DNA of 64,000 bases. It comes from Limnephilus marmoratus (taxonomy: Eukaryota; Arthropoda; Insecta; Trichoptera; Limnephilidae). Positions 40,111-50,356 of the stretch are shown one piece after another. Each line of letters begins with the position of its first letter. Within the stretch, counting starts at the first letter, position 1. The notes below the pieces were generated by a model. That model searched no databases. It worked only from the letters and a program-made list of their open reading frames with translations, and was not told the DNA's origin. Made by a program: the position numbers and the translations under genes. The stretch lies in the NCBI GenBank assembly GCA_917880885.1, contig OU862913.1, forward strand, positions 25,367,286 through 25,431,285. Direction: 5' to 3'.

Positions 40111-40287
40111 ATCCTGAAAACTGGTTTAACCCTTCGAATAATAAGAAAAAAATATCTATAAACTTTTGCCTGTCAATGTTTGCGCACAAAATTTCCGGTT
40201 CTTCCCGTGCAATGTTCCTTTTTATTAAATCAAAACTGTTCTAAAATCTAGATAAAGTATTTTTTTCGACGTGCTTATTAGAACATT

Positions 40288-41583
40288 TGTTATGTGAATA
40301 TCTTATAATTCACGTTGAAACGGCAATTATTACGTGCAAAATGGCGTAAGGAGCCATATGATGTGGCTAGCTGAGAGGGAAGAAGACGGGATGAATACAA
40401 CTGCGTACTTTTCTATTAATAGAGCGCCAAATCCTGTTCAAGACAGAATATGTCCACAGTTGAATTCACTACGCCTTCTTCCTAGAACGACGGAGAGCAT
40501 TTAATTCTTCCCAGGGAGCGTGGGCACTATGACAATCACTTCTTTACTCATCATTAGGAACTACAGTGTATCGATATGAAATAACAAAGAGATTTGAATC
40601 AATATTTTCTATATTTACAATATCGAACATTTAAAACAATACGGTATTATAAACCAATTTTACAAGGGAAAAAATACACTACTGAAAACTCACCCCTGTA
40701 TTGCGACCATGACCTTGAAAACTAGCTAATTCGGATTAAGTGCCTGCGGGCAGGCATGATGCACGTAGTGGAGCTTGGTGCTTCGTCCAGCATCCAAGAG
40801 GTGGTCCTGATGTGATCCTGCTGAGGTCGCGATGCCAAACCCCCCTGGGAGCATCAGGACGATGAGAAATGATCCGGTGTATTGCGCCAGCCTGGCCAGC
40901 AGTATGATGCCCGTCCTACGAGGCCATCAAGCCCAAATAGATGGATGCCTACGGGATTTGTTGACAGACGGAGTCGGCGACGAATCCGGGGTTGCGGTGA
41001 ACCGGAACGGTCTGTTCTGCGTATCAAAATCAAGTACGCGGGTTTTTATATGAACGCCTCAGTAGGCGGCGGATGTTAAAGTTAAAACTCCGAACACTAA
41101 TTAAATAAACTTCGCCGTGGCTTGCGAGGTGTAGCGGGAGTCCATGTTCGCCAATTGCACTTTCCCAGTCGCCAGATCAGCTAGATAAACGGCATTACTT
41201 ATTCTCGTCGCACGAGGCGCCGACGGCCATTGATGAACCGAAAACTTCGTTAATTCCGGGCCGAACAATTCGGATCTTTAGGTTAATCCCGTTATTTACA
41301 CATAAGGTACGGATCTCTTTGCAACGCGGAGTCGTATTGTTCCGGTATATTTTACATTATAAAACTTAAATCGCTAGGTGACTGTGCCCGAGAAAAACAC
41401 GGCGTCCTCCCGTGTTCTCTCTCGTCCAGAGTGCCGTTTCAAAAACAAAACCCGTTTCCGCTCAGTCTGCCAACCTGCCGTGTATCTCGAATAAACTATT
41501 ACCATCCTTCAAATAAAGGTACCTGCCTATCCGAGTAATAAATTAAAGTAATTTATATGTAATGATGCATCCACATCATAACA
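40288..41583 (-). repeat. 3' LTR of the Gypsy element
   Basis: 1296 bp, identical by eye to 48573-49868 except at 41088. Ends TGTTATG and CATAACA. A 73-codon open frame at 40832-41053 also exists in the other LTR and is not taken as a gene. Confidence 0.93.
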
Positions 41584-41597
41584 TTACCCCCCTCGCC
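41584..41597 (-). promoter_or_regulatory. Polypurine tract of the Gypsy element
   Basis: Minus-strand GGCGAGGGGGGTAA lies directly against the TGTTATG start of the 3' LTR. This is where the plus-strand primer for reverse transcription is expected. Confidence 0.75.
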
Positions 41598-43085
41598 ACA
41601 AAAATGTTCGCCCACGAACATAACAACTAATAAGGTTCCTACCCCTAATCTAAAAAAAAAGGTCGGTCACAGGGCCTAAAAAAAATTATTCAAACATATT
41701 CTAGCAATCATTAGTAGACAGCAGTAAAAAAAAAAAAAAAAAAAAAATGATTAGTAGATCAAACATAGATTAAATAGTAATAGCGAATGGGTGTGCCGCA
41801 ACTCCGATCGCACTCCATCATGCGTAAGGCGCGATGGACGGGCTTGCGATGCAACCATTCTTATTTAAACATAGCTTACAACTAAAAGAACTTAAAACTA
41901 AAAGAACTTAATATTAAGAACATGGTGAACTAATGTTCCGTGAACGGGGTCCGTAAACACCCACAGCATTGAAGATACTGGGTGAAGAACGGCTGACTTA
42001 TGTCTTGGACTACCGTTAACGTTACATATACCGCATAATCATCATTAATTATGTAAGTTTAAACACTAATCAGTGGACAACACATCCTTAACTTATCTAT
42101 ACCTTTGTGTGTCCAGCACAAAAATTATACACAACCATATGCATTAATGCATCACTGACCCATAATAGGGTTTTAGAAAGCCATTTAGGCAACACTTTAG
42201 GGTGCAAGCAACCCTCACTTCACTGAATTTACGTCCCTTTTAGGAAAAATAAAATTGTTCACTACGAAGAGTTTCCTATTCTACCTAAATCGGTCGTACG
42301 GGTGAGTGTATGAAGTAAAGTAGCATCATAGGTACTAAAACTAATCAATAAATTTAACAAAATAATATGTATATTACTAAACTATTCTCTTTGTATATTC
42401 GCAAGCATATAAGTGGTTACTACGTGTTGAACTTACAATATTTCTCAGAATTTATTTATATTTGAAAACAGTCATGTTTCATATTGAAAGAGATAAACAA
42501 AAAGAAAACAATGCTCAAAACACATAGAGGTGTAGGACTGGCATCCCTGTGTGTTTCGAGACAAAACTTAATAATAAATACAAAATTTAATAACCATGAA
42601 CGCAGTTCAATGGGATGTACCCTGAACACAATTGGAAGTGGGCATGTGTTCCAATTGTATTCGAGGTTAACAAACGTAATATAAAACAAATTATGTCATT
42701 CATCCTGTTTGCTTGCTCGTGCTCAGTCCAAAAAAAAAAAAAAATGTTACTAAATTAATTTCGAATAAATAACAATAAATAATTACGCCTAACGAAAGTA
42801 AGAACTTATAAAACAACTCGAGTTAATCTTACTAGAGTGGATTTTGATTGCAATGAATCATAAATACTACATGAGTTAGCATAAACGCACCCCCTCCAAA
42901 AACATGAACGAACAAAAAGAAATATTCCTGTGACAGGACTTTGACTGTCAGAATGTCGGGTCGTTTCAACTCGGTTGATCAGGCCGGGTTAAAACTCCCA
43001 AGCATTAAATATTAACTAGTAAATAAGATAATTTGCAGTATTCGGTAGGGATGGCCAGACCCTCCGAAGTATTGCCACAATAAGA
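41584..43085 (-). other. Noncoding segment between pol and the 3' LTR
   Basis: About 1.5 kb with no env-like frame; the longest open stretch is 77 codons at 42456-42689 and is unremarkable. It holds the polypurine tract, a small hairpin TGTTCG-CCCA-CGAACA at 41605-41620, an A run near 41727-41747, and a short duplicated AACTAAAAGAACTTA near 41880-41912. Confidence 0.7.
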
Positions 43086-46000
43086 CTATACTGGTATATT
43101 ATTTGATTTTACTATATCCTTCACATGAAAATCACCCGCAACTTTTCCGTTTAAGTCTGCAAGCGTATAGATTAGATTGGATTTTTTCTTTACTACCACA
43201 TTCTGAACAAACCGAGGTGCCAATTTCTGTGCGAAATAATTCAATGCGTTAGATTGTGCAAAATTTCTCCGCCACACCACATCACCAACCTGATAGGTGA
43301 TGTGTTTTCTGCGCAGGTTGTAATGGTCAGCTCCTTTTTGATAAGCTTTAAGAAGAGCATTCGAGACTTGCTCGTAAATCGAAGACAACTCTTCTAGTTT
43401 CTGTGCATAAGCTTTAGGTTGAGCACCCACTTGCGAATTGGATTCCTCATCCGCTATTGGATTACGGTGCAGATCACCGTCCAGTATCTGCTCCCGACCG
43501 TGCATCAGGAAATAAGGTGTATAACCTGTAGCGCAGTTTACCGTGTTATTCATAGCCGATTGAACTTGCGGAAGAAATTTGGACCAATTTCGGTGGTCTG
43601 ATTCAACAAGGATCGATAACGCCGTACCCAAGGTTTGATTATAACGTTCGACTACATTGTTTTGAGGCGTATAAGACGAATTGTAAAATGGTGGTGGTAT
43701 GTTATAACTACTAAGTAAGTCCTTAAATTCTTTCGAAACAAATTGACGACCATTATCACAGACGATAGTTCGTGGTACGCCGTGAACAAGAAAGATGTTT
43801 TCTTCTAAGATTTTAATTATGCTTCTCGCGGTGCCATTGCGCAGCGGAAATAGCCATGTAAATTTAGAAAAAACGTCTACACATGATAAGATTACGGTAA
43901 AACCTGAGTAACTCCTAGGTAAAGGACCTACTAAATCTATCGACAACATTTGCAAGGGTCGTGTGACCTTTTTTGGGTTTGAAGAGATGCCGTTAGGTGG
44001 GGCTGTACTTATTTTGTGGGCCTTGCAGACTGTACAACGATTAACAAATTGCTTAACATCCTTATACATATTAGGCCAATAGTAACGCAATTGCACCTTT
44101 TTATAGGTTTTGAATACCCCAGGATGACAAGCTCGCGAAGACTCGTGTAAATTTGAAAGAATTGCCTGTCTACCTTCCTGCGGAACTACCCTCTTCCAGG
44201 CAGTATCCTCGCACAGAGCTAGACTAGTCTTTGTGTGTCGGAACAATTCATTATTACGCATTTGAAAGTTCTGGAAACGTTGTGGAAAATCTTGGCATCC
44301 TTTCCAGGCTTTCAAATACCACGTATCCTTTGTATGTTCAGTGTCCACACCTGATAATACGGCAAGGTCCATTCGTGATAGCACGTCTGGAACAACATGT
44401 TGTGTCCCTTTGCGATGGACAACGTCAAAAGAAAATTGCGAAAGGCGAGAGCTCCACCGTGCAAGACGGCCACTAGGGTTGGACAAGGACCCCAGCCATT
44501 TCAAGCTTGAGTGGTCAGTAACTACTGAAAAATGAGCTCCTTCTATATACGGTCTAAAGTGAGTCACCGAGTCTAGCACAGCTAAGAGTTCCCGTTCAGT
44601 GATGCCATAATTTCTTTCATGAACGTTTAAGCAACGTGAGTAATAAGCGATGGGATGCTCTTGCCCGTCTACGTCTTGGATCAAAACTCCTCCAATCCCT
44701 GCGGAGCTCGCGTCGCAATGGATAGAGAAAGGCCTGGTGAAATCCGGGCAGCATAAAACTGGAGCCGTAGTCAACGCGCGTTTTAAATCTTTAAAAGTAG
44801 TTTCAGCTTCCTGAGACCACTTGAAATTGCTAATTCCATTTTTAGAACCTGTGAGTTTAGTAAGAGGGGCAGCTATTCCCGAAAATCCTTTAATGAACCT
44901 TCTAAAGTAACCGCACAAACCAATGAATGCCCGGATTTGTTTTGCATTTTTTGGGACTGGGAAATTTTTGATGCTTTCTATTTTTATTGGATCCGTACGG
45001 AGACCCTGCGAATCTACTAAATACCCTAAATATTTAAGTTCTGATTTGCAAAACTCGGATTTTTTTAAGTTTATGGTAAGACCTGCGTCTCGCAAACGTT
45101 CGTATACACGGTTTAATAGATTAAGATGTGACTCCAAATCTTCTGATATTAAGATCAAATCATCCAGATAGCAAAAAGCATTATCGTCGAATTCCGGACC
45201 AAAAAGAACATCTGCCAGTCTTTGCAACTCACTAGGGGCGTTTTTCAGTCCGAAAGGCATACGGGTGAACTCAAACAAACCCCGTCCAGGGACGACGAAA
45301 GCTGTTTTCTCACAAGAGTCCTTGTCTAAGGCAATTTGCCAAAAAGCCTTTGAAAGGTCTATAGAAGAGACGTACCTAGCTCCACCTAGCTTGTCTAGAA
45401 TCCGCGATATATATGGCAAAGGGTACGCGTCGCGAATCGTGACATTATTGATTTTGCGAGAGTCTAAGCAAAAACGACCGGTACCGTCTTTTTTTGTAAC
45501 GATTAATACTGGACTCGACCATGGAGAACGTGAGGGACGTATTACTCCTAATTTTAGCATTTCATCCACTTCTAATTCTAATTGTTTTTGTCTTGCTGGA
45601 GACAAAGGATAATACCTTTGTTTGATCGGAGGCCCTGTTGTATTAATCTTGTGTTTGACTAAATGCGTCAGGCCTAAGCCACGCTTCTCGAAAGAAATCG
45701 ATTCAAATTTTTTAATAATAGCAGAGAGTGCCTGATTCTCTGAGGGACTTAAGGAAGAGGCTGGCTGAATTGCCCGCAACCCATTAATTTTGTTTTCCGA
45801 AGTAGGACCAATAGCTTTTGAAAACAGCTCCGGTGCGATATGGAACTGCTTCCAAAAGTCTATACCTAGGATAAACGATGGTGACAATGTCGGGATGACG
45901 TAGAAAAGTATTGTATGGGTAATTGATTTGTACGTCACCGGCAACGACATTGTACCCAGGACTGGCTGATTCGCACCGTCCGCTGTTGATACACTAAAAT

Positions 46001-46298
46001 TAACCTTAACTAATTCTATACCTAACTTAATAAAAATCTTATAACTATCACCTCCCAAACACGATAATGAGGCGCCACTGTCCAACAGTGCGCTGTAAAA
46101 ATTGTTAAATATATATACATTTGCATAAGGACGACCATCGTTTTCAATCTCCATCCCCTGTGGCAGTGGGCCCACTGTTCCAGGTGATGGGACTGAGAGA
46201 AACTGATGGACTAGTCGGAGCCAACTCTTCCATTCCCGATTCCTCTGCGCATAGGATGGGACGTGGTAAGAGAGACTCCGCCCTAGTTTTCCGACTTG
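43086..46298 (-). CDS. pol: Gypsy Pol polyprotein: protease, reverse transcriptase, RNase H, integrase
   Basis: This polyprotein matures Gag-Pol, copies the element RNA into DNA and integrates it. The frame is open from 46298. The first start-like codon is a GTG at 46175, giving 1029 residues, and it lacks an obvious initiator, so it is probably made by -1 frameshifting from gag, with which it overlaps by 16 nt. Numbering from 46175: protease DSGA at 32-35 with ILGIDFW near 102; reverse transcriptase with the first catalytic Asp at 273 (SIDLSKAF) and YLDD at 336-339; RNase H with D488, E527 or E529, and D554; integrase zinc finger H677, H684, C714, C717; catalytic D747, D807, E843 with 35 residues between the last two. 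The C-terminus has a degenerate GPY/F-like module (LAPRFVQ). All key residues are present and there is no internal stop. The frame ends 1.5 kb before the 3' LTR. Confidence 0.95.
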   Translation of the reverse strand, partial: QVGKLGRSLSYHVPSYAQRNREWKSWLRLVHQFLSVPSPGTVGPLPQGMEIENDGRPYANVYIFNNFYSALLDSGASLSCLGGDSYKIFIKLGIELVKVNFSVSTADGANQPVLGTMSLPVTYKSITHTILFYVIPTLSPSFILGIDFWKQFHIAPELFSKAIGPTSENKINGLRAIQPASSLSPSENQALSAIIKKFESISFEKRGLGLTHLVKHKINTTGPPIKQRYYPLSPARQKQLELEVDEMLKLGVIRPSRSPWSSPVLIVTKKDGTGRFCLDSRKINNVTIRDAYPLPYISRILDKLGGARYVSSIDLSKAFWQIALDKDSCEKTAFVVPGRGLFEFTRMPFGLKNAPSELQRLADVLFGPEFDDNAFCYLDDLILISEDLESHLNLLNRVYERLRDAGLTINLKKSEFCKSELKYLGYLVDSQGLRTDPIKIESIKNFPVPKNAKQIRAFIGLCGYFRRFIKGFSGIAAPLTKLTGSKNGISNFKWSQEAETTFKDLKRALTTAPVLCCPDFTRPFSIHCDASSAGIGGVLIQDVDGQEHPIAYYSRCLNVHERNYGITERELLAVLDSVTHFRPYIEGAHFSVVTDHSSLKWLGSLSNPSGRLARWSSRLSQFSFDVVHRKGTQHVVPDVLSRMDLAVLSGVDTEHTKDTWYLKAWKGCQDFPQRFQNFQMRNNELFRHTKTSLALCEDTAWKRVVPQEGRQAILSNLHESSRACHPGVFKTYKKVQLRYYWPNMYKDVKQFVNRCTVCKAHKISTAPPNGISSNPKKVTRPLQMLSIDLVGPLPRSYSGFTVILSCVDVFSKFTWLFPLRNGTARSIIKILEENIFLVHGVPRTIVCDNGRQFVSKEFKDLLSSYNIPPPFYNSSYTPQNNVVERYNQTLGTALSILVESDHRNWSKFLPQVQSAMNNTVNCATGYTPYFLMHGREQILDGDLHRNPIADEESNSQVGAQPKAYAQKLEELSSIYEQVSNALLKAYQKGADHYNLRRKHITYQVGDVVWRRNFAQSNALNYFAQKLAPRFVQNVVVKKKSNLIYTLADLNGKVAGDFHVKDIVKSNNIPV
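46283..46298 (-). promoter_or_regulatory. Gag-pol overlap with candidate -1 frameshift site
   Basis: The pol frame opens at 46298 and gag stops at 46285-46283, with pol offset by -1. Just before the gag stop the minus strand reads G GAA AAC TAG. An AAC-to-AAA slip in the A site next to a stop is typical, but the P-site codon would re-pair with one mismatch, so this is not a textbook heptamer. I have not folded the downstream RNA. Confidence 0.45.
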
Positions 46299-47458
46299 TT
46301 ATTATTAATTCTTCCTTTAACCGCTCCCACTTTTGGATTATTTCCCGCTGCGGCTTTTCTTTTACAGTCCGCTACAACATGACCCGGTTTCTTACAATAA
46401 AGACAAAATTGATTCCTAACAATGGTTCTAGAAGTTCCTTCGGTATTTAGACTATTTCCATTGAAAGAAGACGGAGGTTTGTTATTGTTGTAACCCGCAT
46501 TGGTGTTACTGTAGTTACGCCCAGCATGACTATAACTATTGCCATTAGAAGATTGTTTATAATTATTATAAGAAAACCCTGTACGTTTATAAGTACCGGT
46601 ATTATTGTTTGACAAAGTTTTATTGGTAGGCCCAAATCTCTCTTCTTTATTAGTAGTATAGTTATTGCTTTTTTCAAATTTGTTTGAAAAAGAAGAAGAA
46701 GAAGTAGCAAATTCCTCCGGTGGTGTCGCATAAGACTCTAAGTTTCCTGCGTAAGTTGTTAACTGTTCGAATGTAAAAATATCTCTAGAAACTAATAAGT
46801 TAGTGTACATTGGAAGCAAAGCCTTTTTGGCAAGCCGCAAAAGTTCCTGCTCAGGAAGTTTAGCTTCTAGCATGTTATTTAGAGATTTCATTCTAAGTGA
46901 AAACTCAAGGACTGACATACCTTTTGGTTGCGTCATGTTGAAAAGTTTTACTTTTAAGTCCGTTTGTAGGTCATTTGCCTCAAATTGATTGATCAAAAGT
47001 TTAGACAGCTCGTCCCATTTCAAGTCCGGATGATATATTGACCTGAACCAAAGTAGTGCTAGTCCATCTAACAGATCAGGAAAAACGCGAACTAAATTAT
47101 CCTGACTAAAATTTTTCGTCCTACATTTTTCTTCAATCAACAAGAGAAATTCTCTTATGCTCGATTTTCCATCAAATTTTATCTTCCAATTTTCCACATT
47201 GATGGTGGGTGATTCTCTATAAATAATTTTTGTGTGTTTAATTATTGTAGGGTTGTCAACGGTCTGGTTCTCAGAATCCGAATCTGAAGAATCCATATCT
47301 GTTTCTGATATTGTTGGCATCTTAAGTGCCTTATTAAATGCACGCGCCTGCGAGCGCAACGCGTGAGAGGTGGGTGCCGGTTCAAGAGAACGACTTGATA
47401 ATTCTTTTATGAGATCCTCTTTAGAGGCGTTGTTGATGTTTGGGATAGGAGTTGACAT
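46283..47458 (-). CDS. gag: Gypsy Gag with one CCHC zinc knuckle
   Basis: This is the structural protein of the retrotransposon particle, which binds and packages element RNA in the cytoplasm. It has 391 residues and starts at an ATG at 47458, the first good start after a 1.1-kb leader. The N-terminal 80 residues are polar and acidic around DMDSSDSDSE. A capsid-like region follows at about 85-235, with LLWFRSIYHP and the FEANDL...KLFNM pattern of retrotransposon Gag. Next is a low-complexity Ser/Asn/Tyr-rich linker, about 245-345. A single zinc knuckle, CLYCKKPGHVVADC, lies at 352-365 (CX2CX4HX4C), followed by a short basic tail. The stop is TAG at 46285-46283, and pol continues in the -1 frame. 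No disruption is seen. Frames on the other strand here are shadows. Confidence 0.93.
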   Translation of the reverse strand: MSTPIPNINNASKEDLIKELSSRSLEPAPTSHALRSQARAFNKALKMPTISETDMDSSDSDSENQTVDNPTIIKHTKIIYRESPTINVENWKIKFDGKSSIREFLLLIEEKCRTKNFSQDNLVRVFPDLLDGLALLWFRSIYHPDLKWDELSKLLINQFEANDLQTDLKVKLFNMTQPKGMSVLEFSLRMKSLNNMLEAKLPEQELLRLAKKALLPMYTNLLVSRDIFTFEQLTTYAGNLESYATPPEEFATSSSSFSNKFEKSNNYTTNKEERFGPTNKTLSNNNTGTYKRTGFSYNNYKQSSNGNSYSHAGRNYSNTNAGYNNNKPPSSFNGNSLNTEGTSRTIVRNQFCLYCKKPGHVVADCKRKAAAGNNPKVGAVKGRINNNKSEN

Positions 47459-48572
47459 TGTTAAAACAATTGGATAAAATAATAAAATAATGAAAAGTTG
47501 TTGTTAATGTTAATAATTATTGTTGATGTTATTTTTGTTGACGTATAATATAGATTGTTGATGATAAGTAGAACAAACCAAAAAAAAGAAAAAATTTTAA
47601 ATAATGAAAGAATGGAAAAAAAAAAAAAAAAAAAATTTTTTTTTTTTTTTTAGCAACCCTGTATTTTGTGGCAACCTTGACATCCAAAGTAATTCTGGCG
47701 TAGGTATTTTACTGAATTTACCACCGAAATTCCAAGCATAATTTCAAAAAAGAATAATCCAAAAAAAAATATTTTTTCAATAAAAGAAAAATATTCCAAC
47801 AATTTAGTTAAATATGTCAAACTATTCCACCACTCTCAATAATCGATGTATTATTGTTTGAATTTGAATGTTGTTGATTAATTATGACCATCCTTTATGT
47901 ATGATGATGTTTTAAGGAATAAATTATAAATTTAATCTCATTAAATAACAATCCCTTCATTATACTACACTTGTTAAATAATTAATAATTCTAACTAATT
48001 CACTTAAATTCATAACAAGAATTCTAGTTTGATGTAAACCCATCTGTCACTATTGACATTCGCTTGTCTGAAATAAACAGCAATTGACACTTACGATGTT
48101 TACCTTTTAAATTGCCTCTATTTTGAAGCATAGACAATAACTATTTTTTTTTTTTTAAATAAACATATGTAATTTTCTTTTATCATAGAAGAAATATTGT
48201 CTATGGTGATACCCGACGCTTCTATGAAAATAATATTTCAAATATTGAGGTTAAGTTGACGTATTGACATTTAAAACATAACCTGTATTACATGTCTACT
48301 GAGCACGAGAAACACCAAAATACATGACATAATTATACGTAAATTGCAACACTCCGTATTGCAAAGGACATTGTTGTATTTGAATTATAACGAGACACCA
48401 TTGCACCATTAAATTAATGAATATTATTATGAAATTACAGTATCATACTGTTTTAAATCTCTGTGATAAAATAGCAAGTTGTAAAACGAGATTTTAGTTG
48501 ATCGATTTGATGAATATAATTGTGAGTAAAGAATGTGTCTTTATACGAGCAACCCACGTTAAAGGCGTCAAA
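47459..48572 (-). other. 5' leader of the Gypsy element
   Basis: About 1.1 kb, A/T-rich, between the 5' LTR and gag, with no long open frame. It contains an A20T16 palindromic tract at 47616-47651 and the primer-binding region at its right end. A packaging signal would be expected here but I cannot identify one. Confidence 0.65.
48545..48572 (-). promoter_or_regulatory. Candidate primer-binding site
   Basis: The minus strand directly after the 5' LTR reads TTTGACGCC, then TTTAACGTGGGTTGCTCG. It resembles the complement of a tRNA-Lys 3' end (TGGCGCCCAACGTGGGG) with several mismatches and small insertions. tRNA-Lys priming is known in Osvaldo/Ulysses-type elements. The match is imperfect, so another tRNA is possible. 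Confidence 0.35.
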
Positions 48573-49868
48573 TGTTATGTGAATATCTTATAATTCACGT
48601 TGAAACGGCAATTATTACGTGCAAAATGGCGTAAGGAGCCATATGATGTGGCTAGCTGAGAGGGAAGAAGACGGGATGAATACAACTGCGTACTTTTCTA
48701 TTAATAGAGCGCCAAATCCTGTTCAAGACAGAATATGTCCACAGTTGAATTCACTACGCCTTCTTCCTAGAACGACGGAGAGCATTTAATTCTTCCCAGG
48801 GAGCGTGGGCACTATGACAATCACTTCTTTACTCATCATTAGGAACTACAGTGTATCGATATGAAATAACAAAGAGATTTGAATCAATATTTTCTATATT
48901 TACAATATCGAACATTTAAAACAATACGGTATTATAAACCAATTTTACAAGGGAAAAAATACACTACTGAAAACTCACCCCTGTATTGCGACCATGACCT
49001 TGAAAACTAGCTAATTCGGATTAAGTGCCTGCGGGCAGGCATGATGCACGTAGTGGAGCTTGGTGCTTCGTCCAGCATCCAAGAGGTGGTCCTGATGTGA
49101 TCCTGCTGAGGTCGCGATGCCAAACCCCCCTGGGAGCATCAGGACGATGAGAAATGATCCGGTGTATTGCGCCAGCCTGGCCAGCAGTATGATGCCCGTC
49201 CTACGAGGCCATCAAGCCCAAATAGATGGATGCCTACGGGATTTGTTGACAGACGGAGTCGGCGACGAATCCGGGGTTGCGGTGAACCGGAACGGTCTGT
49301 TCTGCGTATCAAAATCAAGTACGCGGGTTTTTATATGAACGCCTCAGTAGGCGGCGGATGTTAAAGTTAAAAATCCGAACACTAATTAAATAAACTTCGC
49401 CGTGGCTTGCGAGGTGTAGCGGGAGTCCATGTTCGCCAATTGCACTTTCCCAGTCGCCAGATCAGCTAGATAAACGGCATTACTTATTCTCGTCGCACGA
49501 GGCGCCGACGGCCATTGATGAACCGAAAACTTCGTTAATTCCGGGCCGAACAATTCGGATCTTTAGGTTAATCCCGTTATTTACACATAAGGTACGGATC
49601 TCTTTGCAACGCGGAGTCGTATTGTTCCGGTATATTTTACATTATAAAACTTAAATCGCTAGGTGACTGTGCCCGAGAAAAACACGGCGTCCTCCCGTGT
49701 TCTCTCTCGTCCAGAGTGCCGTTTCAAAAACAAAACCCGTTTCCGCTCAGTCTGCCAACCTGCCGTGTATCTCGAATAAACTATTACCATCCTTCAAATA
49801 AAGGTACCTGCCTATCCGAGTAATAAATTAAAGTAATTTATATGTAATGATGCATCCACATCATAACA
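48573..49868 (-). repeat. 5' LTR of the Gypsy element
   Basis: 1296 bp, the same as 40288-41583 except A at 49373. It should carry promoter and transcript-start signals. A TATA-like ACATATAAATT occurs on the minus strand near 49840, but I cannot confirm it as the promoter. Confidence 0.93.
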
Positions 49869-49975
49869 CATTATTGTTTCTAAACATTAAAATGTTTACA
49901 TTGGAAATGTGAATTGGCTCAAAAATACACGCCTGCGAATATTCGAATTAAAGTACCTAAAATATGATTCCATGG

Positions 49976-50161
49976 CAACTCATAATAAAACCAACTCAGA
50001 AACACCTCAGAAAGGTCATTAAAAGCTATTAAAAAATATTTTTTAAATAGCCGGTAACCCTAACCTAACTTAACCTATTCAACCAATTTTTTAATATTTT
50101 TTTTATAATCACTCTTAATGTCCTTTCTGAGGTGCTTCTGAGTTGGTTTCATTCTGAGTTG
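49976..50161. mobile_element. 186-bp foldback element with 47-bp inverted arms
   Basis: The arm 49976-50022 (starting CAACTCATAATAAAACC) is the reverse complement of 50115-50161 at 43 of 47 positions. The 92-bp spacer has A/T runs and CCCTAACCTAACTTAACC. No coding capacity. No clear target duplication, though ACCTAAAATAT and ACCCTAAAATAT lie on the two sides. Confidence 0.7.
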
Positions 50162-50356
50162 TCTGGTCACCCTAAAATATAATAAACTTAAAATTTTAAA
50201 TAGATTCCTTTTCTTAAAAAATGTTATAAAACTGTAGGTATCTTAACTTTGTATTGCAATCACAAATTTATTTAAAATTAAAAGTGTGGAACCTAATTTC
50301 ACAATTTTATTTTAAAATTAAATGTGTGGGATAATTGTCTCCTGTGATTAGACGGG

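Larger units (their letters stand above)
38506..40287. mobile_element. Fragments of GC-rich-ended DNA element (left of the Gypsy insertion)
   Basis: GTAGCGTGGG followed by a CGGCCGCCCGGGGCGG block at 38506-38534 matches, inverted, the end at 50836-50876, which closes in GCTACGCCACTG. A second related end, CGGGGCGGAGGAAAATTTCACCGCC, sits at 39738. Interior sequence is duplicated: the AACTCAAATG(C/T)AAAGCTTCACTCG segment occurs near 38780 and near 39859. No transposase is visible. At least two overlapping or tandem copies seem to be present, so exact borders are uncertain. An open frame of 107 codons at 39303-39626 resembles nothing I recognise. The 245 bp before this stretch hold nothing I can name. 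Confidence 0.55.
40288..49868 (-). mobile_element. Complete Ty3/Gypsy LTR retrotransposon
   Basis: The 9581-bp element has two 1296-bp LTRs (40288-41583 and 48573-49868) with perfect 7-bp inverted ends TGTTATG/CATAACA. A 4-bp target duplication CATT lies at 40284-40287 and 49869-49872. Gag and Pol run leftward, so the 5' LTR is the right-hand one. Domain order protease, reverse transcriptase, RNase H, integrase is that of Ty3/Gypsy (Metaviridae), not Copia. There is no env-like frame between pol and the 3' LTR. I see one LTR difference (C at 41088, A at 49373), and both reading frames are open, so insertion looks recent. LTR length, the RNase H tail HVVPDVLSR and the primer-site region recall the Osvaldo/Ulysses/Woot group of insects; that placement is tentative. 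Confidence 0.95.

Noticed and set aside
40832..41079. 73- and 65-codon frames in the LTR (also at 49117-49364)
   Set aside because: Both copies are simply the duplicated LTR, lie antisense to the element and overlap in two frames.
42456..42689. Possible env or accessory frame between pol and the 3' LTR
   Set aside because: 77 codons only, no signal peptide plus transmembrane layout typical of env, and the opposite strand is equally open.
44231..46450. Plus-strand frames of 60-115 codons across gag and pol
   Set aside because: Shadows of the minus-strand coding frames.
50060..50082. Interstitial telomere (CCTAA repeats)
   Set aside because: Only three to four degenerate units inside a foldback element; too short to call a telomeric tract.
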